From JAFGBM01 sp964610155 (lineage in GTDB: Bacteria > Actinomycetota > Actinomycetes > Actinomycetales > Demequinaceae): 64,000 nt of DNA. This document shows, piece by piece, positions 43,370 to 50,045 of the stretch. The position numbers and the translations under genes are program-made. Every line of letters begins with the position of its first letter. The first letter of the stretch is position 1. Location of the stretch: positions 248,001-312,000 of the forward strand of contig CAZSUY010000001.1 of NCBI GenBank assembly GCA_964610155.1, in the 5' to 3' direction. The notes beneath the pieces were generated by a model. The model did no database searches and was not told the origin of the DNA. It saw nothing but the letters and a program-made list of their open reading frames with translations.

Positions 43370-43390
43370 GCGGGTTGACAAACCCACGCG
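43370..43390 (+). repeat. Internal copy of the terminal-repeat sequence at the transposase promoter
   Basis: These 21 bp match 42830-42850 at 20 of 21 positions; the one change (A to T) creates the TTGACA -35. The centre GGGTT-GACA-AACCC is itself an inverted repeat. It may be a transposase-binding site or a former element end. Confidence 0.75.
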
Positions 43391-43403
43391 GATTTGGGAC
43401 AAT
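43375..43403 (+). promoter_or_regulatory. Transposase promoter (leaderless)
   Basis: TTGACA (43375-43380), a 17-bp spacer and GACAAT (43398-43403) precede the ATG by 6 nt. The -35 is embedded in the terminal-repeat-like sequence, so transposase binding could repress its own gene. Confidence 0.75.
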
Positions 43404-43409
43404 AGAGAC

Positions 43410-44396
43410 ATGAGTAAGAACCAGGAGTTCAGCATCCCGGCACTCGCACAGCGGGTCACGTCGGAGGCTGACGCCTACCTACTCCTGGAGAAACTACGGT
43501 GGGGTGGGGAACCCGATGCTTGCCCCCTTTGTGGCGAGGTTGGGAAGTTCTACTTCCTCAAGCCCGTGAACGGGACCGACCGCAAGACCCGCACCGGCTC
43601 GAAGTCGGAACGGCGGGTTTGGAAGTGTGCGTCCTGCCGTAAGCAGTTCTCGGTGTTGACGAACACGATCTTCCACGGCACCAAGATTCCGCTTCGCACT
43701 TGGCTGATGGTCATCTTCGAGATGTGCTCGGCCAAGAACGGCATCTCTGCCCGTGAGGTATCCCGCAAGTACGGCATCACCAACGAGAGCGCGTGGCACA
43801 TGCTCCACCGGATTCGTGAAGCCATGAAGCGTGAGCCCGTAGCGTCCCTGCTACGTGGGACCGTGATCGCTGACGAAACCTGGATCGGTGGCGACCCGAA
43901 GAACCGTCACCGCAACAACCCCCAAGAGAAAGCCCGCAAGGCCGTAGGCGGATCGGACAAGATCCCCGTATTGGCTTTGGTCCACCACGAGACTCGCGAG
44001 GTTCGTGCTGAGAGCATCATCGACGTGCAGGCCAAGAACCTCCGCAAGACACTCGGCAAGCACCTAGACGCCGAGAACACTCACCTGTGGACCGACTCTG
44101 CGAGGTACTACAGCAAAATGGCTCCAGACTTCGCGGCCCACGAGACCGTGAACCACAAGGCAGGTGAATATAAGACCAAGAGCGGGGCAACCACAAACGC
44201 CGCCGAGGGATTCTTCTCCCAGTTGAAGCGCTCCCTCGACGGCACCCACCACCACGTCAGCCTGTGGCACCTAGACCGCTACCTGGAACAGTTCGCCTGG
44301 CTCGCTACCTACTGCCGCAAGACCGACAGTGAACGGATGCGGACACTGCTAGAGAACGTGGCCGGAAGGAGGCTCGCCTACAAGCCCCTGACTTGA
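43410..44396 (+). CDS. IS1595-family transposase
   Basis: This 328-residue transposase has an N-terminal zinc ribbon (CPLCG ... CASCRKQFSVLTNTIFHGTKIPL), an HTH-like part (GISAREVSRKYGITNESAWHMLHRIREAM), and a catalytic core with VIADETWIGG, HLWTDSARYY and NAAEGFFSQLKRSLDGTHHHVS supplying the acidic triad. The C-terminal HLDRYLEQFAWLATYC is typical of the family. ATG 43410 is preferred over the open frame from 43368 because the promoter lies between them. All motifs are intact, so it is probably active. Confidence 0.95.
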   Translation: MSKNQEFSIPALAQRVTSEADAYLLLEKLRWGGEPDACPLCGEVGKFYFLKPVNGTDRKTRTGSKSERRVWKCASCRKQFSVLTNTIFHGTKIPLRTWLMVIFEMCSAKNGISAREVSRKYGITNESAWHMLHRIREAMKREPVASLLRGTVIADETWIGGDPKNRHRNNPQEKARKAVGGSDKIPVLALVHHETREVRAESIIDVQAKNLRKTLGKHLDAENTHLWTDSARYYSKMAPDFAAHETVNHKAGEYKTKSGATTNAAEGFFSQLKRSLDGTHHHVSLWHLDRYLEQFAWLATYCRKTDSERMRTLLENVAGRRLAYKPLT

Positions 44397-44435
44397 AGGG
44401 GACCCCAACCACCGACAAGCACGTAACCTGGAGGC

Positions 44436-44564
44436 ATGGTGGATGAACCGAAGGACGAGCCAAGACCTGACCCTGAGGAGTTTCTACGGGCGATACTTAC
44501 TTTGAGCCCCGAGGACGCCAAGGGAGCACGGGACGCCGCCGACACGAAATCGGATCGGGACTAA
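44436..44564 (+). CDS. Small 42-residue ORF after the transposase
   Basis: ATG 44436 lies 6 nt after TAACCT (44424-44429) and carries GGAGG directly before it. The acidic product (MVDEPKDEPRPDPEEFLRA, then ILTLSPEDAKGARDAAD) has a helical middle. Short acidic ORFs next to IS1595-type transposases occur elsewhere as far as I know, but no function is established. It could be chance, but the promoter spacing fits the window's other leaderless genes. Confidence 0.5.
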   Translation: MVDEPKDEPRPDPEEFLRAILTLSPEDAKGARDAADTKSDRD

Positions 44565-44605
44565 CCGAGTGCGCCGAGGAGTCCAGCACTATTGCTGTAG
44601 ACCCT

Positions 44606-45193
44606 CTACCCGGCTGGCTTCACTCGCTTGCGGGTCCTCGGTGGTTTCGCTGATGCGACTATGAGTGAATCTCCATACTCGAATACCCCGTCAACGATGT
44701 CTGTCTTCAGTGGATAGACCTGTTGAAATTGGCGCACTGTTCCCGACCATCCATCTTTGGCGAAGATTCGTACCACAATGGAATAGGTCTGGTCGTCGCC
44801 CCACTCTTCTTCGAGATCGCCGATGAAACGAGTTCGGAATGCATGCCGAGTATCAGGGTCCTTCCGTCTACGCCCCGGAACGACGTTCACAGTCTCTGAT
44901 CTCAAGGGAAGCGGCTCCATCATGTGCATCGCCCCGCCCTTTGTGCCCGATGGGCCAGGAATCTTCCGTGGCTTGTCAAGGAACGCAGAGATTCTGACAT
45001 CAACAGCTGCGCGTCGCGACCTATTGAGGATCTTGATCCGATACTCCGCCCCGTCCTCATTCGGTGCGTTGCAGGGCTGGCATGCAATGTGTTCTGAGAT
45101 CTGGATATCTGGTTTAAGAACCTGAAGAATCCCAAAGAAACCGACTGAAGCAAGAAGGCTGCAAGACACGCCCCCGATGATCGCCCACTCCAT
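44606..45193 (-). CDS. Cargo gene: membrane-anchored protein of unknown function
   Basis: The 195-residue product starts MEWAIIGGVSCSLLASVGFFGILQVL (one N-terminal TM) followed by a beta-rich soluble domain (AEYRIKILNRSRRAAVDVRISAFL ... YSIVVRIFAKDGWSGTVRQFQQVYP) and a basic C-terminus (RTRKRVKPAG). It resembles immunoglobulin-like cytoplasmic or surface domains of unknown role. It lies inside the element on the opposite strand to the transposase, behind a strong hairpin. Confidence 0.65.
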   Translation of the reverse strand: MEWAIIGGVSCSLLASVGFFGILQVLKPDIQISEHIACQPCNAPNEDGAEYRIKILNRSRRAAVDVRISAFLDKPRKIPGPSGTKGGAMHMMEPLPLRSETVNVVPGRRRKDPDTRHAFRTRFIGDLEEEWGDDQTYSIVVRIFAKDGWSGTVRQFQQVYPLKTDIVDGVFEYGDSLIVASAKPPRTRKRVKPAG

Positions 45194-45263
45194 CGTATTC
45201 TCACCAACCTCTGCTCACGGTGCTGGCAAACCAGACATCTGTGGTCAACGTACCACCAAGAGA

Positions 45264-45297
45264 AAGAGGACGCTCGGTGAACACCGAGCGTCCTCTT
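45264..45297. terminator. 16-bp hairpin between the short ORF and the 195-residue cargo gene
   Basis: AAGAGGACGCTCGGTG (45264-45279) pairs perfectly with 45282-45297. On the minus strand it is followed by TCTCTT, so it terminates transcripts coming from the 9-codon ORF; it could act as an attenuator for the cargo gene beyond it. Confidence 0.75.
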
Positions 45298-45317
45298 AGA
45301 TAAGCCGTTGGCTAGTA

Positions 45318-45347
45318 CTATTCCTCTTCTTCGTCGAATCTACGCAT
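45318..45347 (-). CDS. Nine-codon ORF with strong ribosome-binding site
   Basis: The minus strand reads AAGGAGG, 6 nt, then ATG and MRRFDEEEE before TAG, followed 20 nt later by the strong hairpin. An alternative ATG at 45352 gives an 18-residue frame but sits too close to the site. The 351-bp stretch 45194-45544 otherwise holds no gene. A leader peptide or a small protein are both possible. Confidence 0.4.
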   Translation of the reverse strand: MRRFDEEEE

Positions 45348-45531
45348 CTCATGCCTCCTTGTTAACGCAAATGCATCGTCTAAACCGACAGTAACACTTT
45401 CGGCATCGTTCGAACGGGCACTGAGGCGAACCTCTCACCTTCTCTACTAACGATTGATAGTAGACGCATATTCCTATCGATGTCGCGCCGTGTCTTCCTT
45501 CAGTGTCTCACCTACCTTTACCATTCCTGGT

Positions 45532-45552
45532 TTTGTCATCCCGCTCATCGCC
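45532..45552 (-). repeat. Right terminal inverted repeat
   Basis: This is the exact reverse complement of 42822-42842. It supplies the stop codon (TGA, 45545-45547) of the truncated gene next to it. Confidence 0.9.
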
Positions 45553-45928
45553 CGATCCCCAGCGCGGCCATGAGTTCCGCCCCCGTCGTCACGAGCCCAG
45601 CCAGAACCTGCGACTCCTTGGGAAGATCCTTGATCCTCATCTCGTCCACGACCAGGGGTGGCTTTCCGACGGGCATGATCACGGCACCGGTCACCTGGGC
45701 GATCGCGATAACTAGGTCCCAGATCTCCGCCCCCGTGGGGCCGACGACGGCCAATCCTCCGTCTTCGCCGTAACCTAGAAAATCCGCTCCACCGTCTGGT
45801 GTCTTAATCGAGGCAAAGCCCTCAGACCGATCGATGACATATGGGTCGGCGAGCATCCGGACAGCGTCAGCCCGGATGTGCACCGGCATACCCCGGGCGA
45901 ACGCCTGAATGAACACATCTCGCGACAT
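45545..45928 (-). pseudogene. Small gene truncated near its 3' end by the insertion element
   Basis: The remaining frame encodes 127 residues (MSRDVFIQAFARGMPVHIR ... MAALGIGR), of which the last two and the stop come from the element's terminal repeat. The original protein would have had about 139 residues ending VEDQSYDETDKPPL. GGGAGG precedes the ATG. The protein contains SIKTPDGGADFLGYGEDGGLAVVG and is unrecognised. Loss of only 14 C-terminal residues means the product may still be functional. Confidence 0.75.
45553..45560. repeat. Target-site duplication, right copy
   Basis: CGATCCCC, identical to 42814-42821, abuts the right end of the element. Confidence 0.9.
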
Positions 45929-45983
45929 GAATCCTCCCTCGCACTGAAGGGTATACCAGCGGTTGAGCGATCACCCGATCCGT

Positions 45984-46322
45984 TTACTGATCTTGCGGAC
46001 GCTGCGTGCGGGGACGCTTGGGTTTGGGCATCGGGAGGGCATCAGCCGTCGCCTGTATCAGGGTCCGAAGCCTCTCGGGATCCTCGATAAGGTCGACCCC
46101 CACAACCCGATAGAGCCTTGAACCGCGGTATGCCTCCGCCTCATCCATCCCCCGACCCTCCGAGGCCTGTGTGGGTTTAAGAAAGAGAGTCTCGTCGCAA
46201 ACGAGCGCCACCGGCTTCTCGTCGCACCACAAGCAGAACTCGCCGAACATGGCCCGAGCCTTCACGTCGAGGGGTTCGAGTTGCTCAAGGATGTACTGAA
46301 CTGTTTCACGACGGGTCGACAT
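45984..46322 (-). CDS. TfoX N-terminal-domain protein
   Basis: This 112-residue protein is a stand-alone TfoX_N domain (EQLEPLDVKARAMFGEFCLWCDEKPVALVCDETLFLKPT). The extra tail contains YRVVGVDLIEDPERLRTLIQATADALP and ends in a basic Pro-rich stretch. TfoX controls competence in gamma-proteobacteria, but isolated N-domains in actinobacteria have no established role. ATG 46322 follows TATGCT (46329-46334) by 6 nt, indicating a leaderless transcript. Confidence 0.85.
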   Translation of the reverse strand: MSTRRETVQYILEQLEPLDVKARAMFGEFCLWCDEKPVALVCDETLFLKPTQASEGRGMDEAEAYRGSRLYRVVGVDLIEDPERLRTLIQATADALPMPKPKRPRTQRPQDQ

Positions 46323-46360
46323 GGCGGAAGCATACGTGGAAGGCCGGACACGACCCAGCG

Positions 46361-47281
46361 TTAGGCCACCGCGATGATGCGCTTCCCGGCGGTATGTCCC
46401 GCGTGAAGGGCCTGGAGGGCATCGACAATACGCTCGAGTGGAGTGGTGTCATGGACGACGACCCTCAATCGATGGTCGGCGATGAGGCCAACGAGCGTCT
46501 CCAACTCGGCGGCCCTTGGCTCGACGAGCATGCGCTCGACCCGAACGTCGGCCCTGGCCTCGCCCTCCTCCGGCTGGAAACCGACGATGCTCACGAGCGT
46601 GGACCCCGGTTTCATCGCCCGGAGGGTCGCCGCCGCCACGGTTCCCCCCTGTGTATCGAGGACAGCGTCAACCAAACCGGAAAATCGCACGGGTGACGTC
46701 GCTTGATAGTCAATCGGATGGTCTGCGCCGAGTTCATCGAGCAGGTCAAGGTTCCGTGATGAGGCGGTCGCGTAGACCGTCGCGCCACGCAGTTTCGCCA
46801 ACTGGATAGCGATATGACCCACACCTCCGGCCCCGGCATGAATCAGGACCGACTGCCCCTCCTCGACTCCCGCGAGGCTCCAAGCCTGCAGAGCGGTTAA
46901 CCCGGCGAGAGGTAGGCCTGCCGCGATCGGATCCGGTACCTCGGCCGGAACCCGGGCAACGTTGCGCTCACGGACCACCACGAGATCCGCCGCGGTTCCC
47001 GGCTCCATGATGTCTGTCATCGCGCATACGCGATCCCCAACCGATACAGAGGTCACCTCAGCTCCGATGGTCTCAACGGTCCCGACCGCATCGAATCCGA
47101 GGGTCAGCGGAAGTCGCCTGTCCCCCCGATGCCCGGTGATCGCAACCTTGTAGTCGATGGGGTTGAGTGCGGCAGAGACCACGCGAATAAGGATCTGATC
47201 GGACGAGGGGGTCGGCTCTGGAATGCGGTCGACGGTGACATCCGCCAGATTGCCAAACCGATGAACACGGGTAGCGCGCAT
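46361..47281 (-). CDS. NADP-dependent quinone oxidoreductase-like (MDR family)
   Basis: This 306-residue medium-chain dehydrogenase/reductase lacks the zinc ligands of alcohol dehydrogenases. It has the GroES-like N-domain (LIRVVSAALNPIDYKVAITG), the MDR turn VGDRVCAM, the dinucleotide-binding fold VLIHAGAGGVGHIAIQLAKLRGATV and the end HAGHTAGKRIIAV. Members reduce quinones or enones with NADPH; the substrate is unknown. The start has GGAGGAGAC upstream. Confidence 0.9.
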   Translation of the reverse strand: MRATRVHRFGNLADVTVDRIPEPTPSSDQILIRVVSAALNPIDYKVAITGHRGDRRLPLTLGFDAVGTVETIGAEVTSVSVGDRVCAMTDIMEPGTAADLVVVRERNVARVPAEVPDPIAAGLPLAGLTALQAWSLAGVEEGQSVLIHAGAGGVGHIAIQLAKLRGATVYATASSRNLDLLDELGADHPIDYQATSPVRFSGLVDAVLDTQGGTVAAATLRAMKPGSTLVSIVGFQPEEGEARADVRVERMLVEPRAAELETLVGLIADHRLRVVVHDTTPLERIVDALQALHAGHTAGKRIIAVA

Positions 47282-47400
47282 GTCTCCTCCACCTCAACGG
47301 TACTTCCTCTAGGTGTCTGAGATGAGCCCTTCTTCGGGAGCGCCTGAAATCCTCGGCCCTGTTCCCGATCAAGGTGTGGGAGGGCGACTACAGTCAAGGC

Positions 47401-48306
47401 GTGGGCGGGGATTCCCGTAGACATACTCAGCACATCGACATCAGTGACGAGGTGATTGCCGCCCTCGTTCGGGACCAACATCCAGACCTGGCCTCTCTCG
47501 ACTTCGGTAGGCGATTCGTTCTAGACGATCACCTCACGATTCGGCTCGGAGACAGTCTGTGCCTCAACTTGCCTACCGTCCCCGGAATCGACGAGGCCAT
47601 GGCGTCCTCCGCCGAATGGCTCGACCTCGTATCTGCGGAATGGTCATTCCCCGCCGGAATCCCCTTTCGGTCGGGCGAACCCTTGCCGGACTACCCTTTC
47701 CATTGGGAGATCGACCACTGGATTCCCGGCAGCAATGCCGCCGTCGTCGAATACAACGATGCGGCTGCCCTTGCCCTGGGGCGGGCGCTCCACCAGGTCC
47801 ATTCCGCAGCCCCTCCCTCCGCTCCAACCGGTGAGGACTCCGGCACCACGCTCGCGCGCCACCGGAAATCCTGGCACGACCTGTGTTCCGCACTTATGAC
47901 CCTGACCGGCCCCCGCGGGGAACGCCTTGACCCCGTGGTCTTCTCCGAGAGGTGGGAGAGTGCCGTAGACACAATCGTGGATGTCACTCCTCGATGGACG
48001 CACGGCAACCTCGATCCTCGGTACGCCGTTTCCGACGGCGGCCATTTCGCCGGCATCGGTGCGTGGTGGACCTTCGGAGCCGGAGACCCTGCCGCCGATC
48101 TTGGTGCCGCCCTCCTTCTCGTCCCCAGCACCGCCGAACGAGACTTCTTTCGTGCCTACGGGACCATTTCCCACGCGACACTTGAACGGACCCACGGGTA
48201 TCGCCTGCTTCGCGCCTTGCTATACGCGACGTCTGCAAATCCTCTCCTGTGGCGACTCGGATGGGCGCGATTGACCAATCTGGCCAACGAAGGAGCCCCG
48301 CACTAG
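47401..48306 (+). CDS. APH-fold protein with altered catalytic residues
   Basis: GTG 47401 (301 residues) is chosen because TACAGT lies 6 nt upstream; an in-frame GTG at 47374 is an alternative. The sequence follows the aminoglycoside-phosphotransferase/choline-kinase fold. However, the catalytic loop HGDxHPxN reads THGNLDPRY, with Asn for the catalytic Asp, and the DFG-like Asp of the metal loop reads IGAWWTFGAGDPAADLGAAL. It keeps the structural GDPAADLG motif, so it is probably a pseudokinase or a divergent enzyme. Confidence 0.75.
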   Translation: MGGDSRRHTQHIDISDEVIAALVRDQHPDLASLDFGRRFVLDDHLTIRLGDSLCLNLPTVPGIDEAMASSAEWLDLVSAEWSFPAGIPFRSGEPLPDYPFHWEIDHWIPGSNAAVVEYNDAAALALGRALHQVHSAAPPSAPTGEDSGTTLARHRKSWHDLCSALMTLTGPRGERLDPVVFSERWESAVDTIVDVTPRWTHGNLDPRYAVSDGGHFAGIGAWWTFGAGDPAADLGAALLLVPSTAERDFFRAYGTISHATLERTHGYRLLRALLYATSANPLLWRLGWARLTNLANEGAPH

Positions 48307-48351
48307 CGCGGGCGCCTGGACCCCCCACGTGAGGCGTGCCATGCTCGGGTC

Positions 48352-48834
48352 ATGGAGATTTTCGAGACAAAGCTGCCCGGTGTCGGCGTGCGTTACGAGT
48401 TCACAACCGAGTCTGGGGACCGCGTCGGTGTGGTTGTCCGTCGGAACGGCAAACGGGACATGGCCATCTACGACCGCACGGATCCCGATGCCTGCCGCGG
48501 CACCATCGAACTCGGCGAGCGCGATTCCAGTCGACTCGCGGAACTTCTGGGTGGAACCACCATCACGGAGAAGCTTGAGGATCTTCGCCACACCGTCGAA
48601 GGCCTTGCGATCGAGTGGATCACGATGCCGGACTCCGGGGGATTGACGAACAAGACCATCGCCGACGGCCGGATCCGGACCCTGACCTCGGCCTCCATCG
48701 TCGCGGTCATCCGGGGCGAGCACGCGGTGCCCGGACCGGGTCCCAGTTTCGAGTTCATCGCCGGCGATGTCGTCCTCGTCATGGGAGCTTCCGGCGCGGT
48801 CAGCGCCGCGGGCTCGATCCTCACGGGCACATGA
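48352..48834 (+). CDS. TrkA-C-domain regulatory subunit (KhtT-like)
   Basis: This 160-residue cytoplasmic protein has an N-terminal KhtT-like part (FETKLPGVGVRYEFTTESGDRVGVVVRRNGKRDMAIYD) and a C-terminal RCK_C/TrkA-C domain (SIVAVIRGEHAVPGPGPSFEFIAGDVVLVMG). Such subunits gate CPA2 antiporters in response to pH or nucleotides. Its stop overlaps the antiporter ATG by 4 bp. ATG 48352 follows CATGCT by 6 nt. Confidence 0.9.
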   Translation: MEIFETKLPGVGVRYEFTTESGDRVGVVVRRNGKRDMAIYDRTDPDACRGTIELGERDSSRLAELLGGTTITEKLEDLRHTVEGLAIEWITMPDSGGLTNKTIADGRIRTLTSASIVAVIRGEHAVPGPGPSFEFIAGDVVLVMGASGAVSAAGSILTGT

Positions 48835-50018
48835 CGGCGGTGCCCGATGCGGTCGTAGGCGAAGCCGCGGTAGACGTCGGGAACATCCTTATCGGGCTGG
48901 GTGTCGTCCTCCTAGTCCTGGCCTTGCTCGGTCGACTCGCGGCGCGCATTGGAATCCCGTCGGTCCCCCTCTATCTCGTCGGTGGCCTTCTGCTCGGAAA
49001 GGGGGGCCCATTCCCGGTTCATGTCGGTGACGAGTTCCTGTCCGTGGGGGCGGAAATCGGAGTCATCCTTCTTCTTCTCCTCCTCGGGCTCGAGTACTCA
49101 CCAGAGGACCTCAAAGATGGGCTCCGTTCAACCTGGCTCGCCGGACTCGTCGATGGCCTTCTCAATGGCCTACCTGGTTTCGCCGCGGGTCTACTCCTCG
49201 GTTGGAGCGCCACGGCCTCCTTCCTTCTCGCCGGAGTTACCTACATCTCCTCCTCGGGAATCATCGCTCGGCTCATCAACGATCTCGGGCGTATCGCCAA
49301 CCGGGAGACCCCCATCGTGCTCAGCCTCCTCGTCATGGAGGACATCGTCATGGCGGTCTTCCTCCCGATTGTCGCCGTCCTCGTGGTCGGGGCCAGCCTC
49401 ACCCAAGGAGCACTCTCCATCGGGATCGCGCTTGGGGTGGTTGCCCTGGCGTTCACGATCGCTTTCCACCTTGGGGATCGGGTGTCGCGGGCCATCCACT
49501 CTCATTCGCGTGAACTCCTCATCCTCACGGTCCTCGGGATCACCTTCCTCGTCGCGGGCGTCGCCGATGCCGTTCAGGTTTCCGCGGCGGTCGGGGCATT
49601 CCTGCTGGGGGTCACCCTCTCTGGACAGGTGGCGGACGACGTCCGGATCCTCCTACCCCCCTTCAGAGACGTTTTCGGCGGTTTCTTCTTCGTCTTCTTT
49701 GGCATGAGGGTCGATCCCGCAACACTGCTCCCCGTTCTCATTCCCGCCCTTGCCCTCGCAGCCATCGGAATTGCGACAAAAATCGCCACCGGACTCTTCG
49801 CCGCAACTCGAGCGGGACTGGGGCGACGGGCACAATGGCGGGTCGCGTATGCCCTCATCCCCCGGGGCGAATTCTCCATCATCATCGCGAGCCTTGGCGT
49901 GGCCGCAGGTGTCGATGCCCAACTCGGTTCCCTAGCCGCCGCGTACGTCCTCATCCTCGCCGTCGTGGGGCCGATAGCCATGCGCATTACCGACCGCAAA
50001 CGAATGAGTATGTCCTAA
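48831..50018 (+). CDS. CPA2-family K+(Na+)/H+ antiporter (KhtU-like)
   Basis: This 395-residue protein has about 12 TM helices. The open frame extends upstream to 48615, but ATG 48831 overlaps the KhtT-like stop and begins at the conserved N-terminus. Typical features are PLYLVGGLLLGKGG, LEYSPEDLK, the discontinuous helix with VTYISSSGIIARLI and VVLVMEDI-like VLSLLVMEDIVMA with the ion-binding acidic residue, and PRGEFSIIIASLG near the end. With the TrkA-C protein it forms a gated cation/proton antiporter for pH and K+ homeostasis. Confidence 0.92.
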   Translation: MTAVPDAVVGEAAVDVGNILIGLGVVLLVLALLGRLAARIGIPSVPLYLVGGLLLGKGGPFPVHVGDEFLSVGAEIGVILLLLLLGLEYSPEDLKDGLRSTWLAGLVDGLLNGLPGFAAGLLLGWSATASFLLAGVTYISSSGIIARLINDLGRIANRETPIVLSLLVMEDIVMAVFLPIVAVLVVGASLTQGALSIGIALGVVALAFTIAFHLGDRVSRAIHSHSRELLILTVLGITFLVAGVADAVQVSAAVGAFLLGVTLSGQVADDVRILLPPFRDVFGGFFFVFFGMRVDPATLLPVLIPALALAAIGIATKIATGLFAATRAGLGRRAQWRVAYALIPRGEFSIIIASLGVAAGVDAQLGSLAAAYVLILAVVGPIAMRITDRKRMSMS

Positions 50019-50033
50019 TCGCCAAGTCTTGAA

Positions 50034-50039
50034 TACACT
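50034..50039 (+). promoter_or_regulatory. -10 element for the giant surface-protein gene
   Basis: TACACT is followed by 6 nt and ATG 50046. It supports this start over an internal ATG at 50145 and predicts a leaderless mRNA. Confidence 0.55.
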
Positions 50040-50045
50040 CCTCCC

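Larger units (their letters stand above)
42822..45552 (+). mobile_element. IS1595-like insertion element with cargo genes
   Basis: The element is 2,731 bp. The ends (42822-42842 and 45532-45552) are 21-bp perfect inverted repeats starting GGCGATGAGCGGGATG, and 25 of 27 positions match when extended. An 8-bp direct repeat CGATCCCC flanks it. It encodes a complete IS1595-type transposase (43410-44396), a two-TM protein before it, a 42-residue ORF after it, and a membrane-anchored protein on the other strand. IS1595-family members with passenger genes are known. Intact ends, duplication and transposase indicate a recent insertion. Confidence 0.9.
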
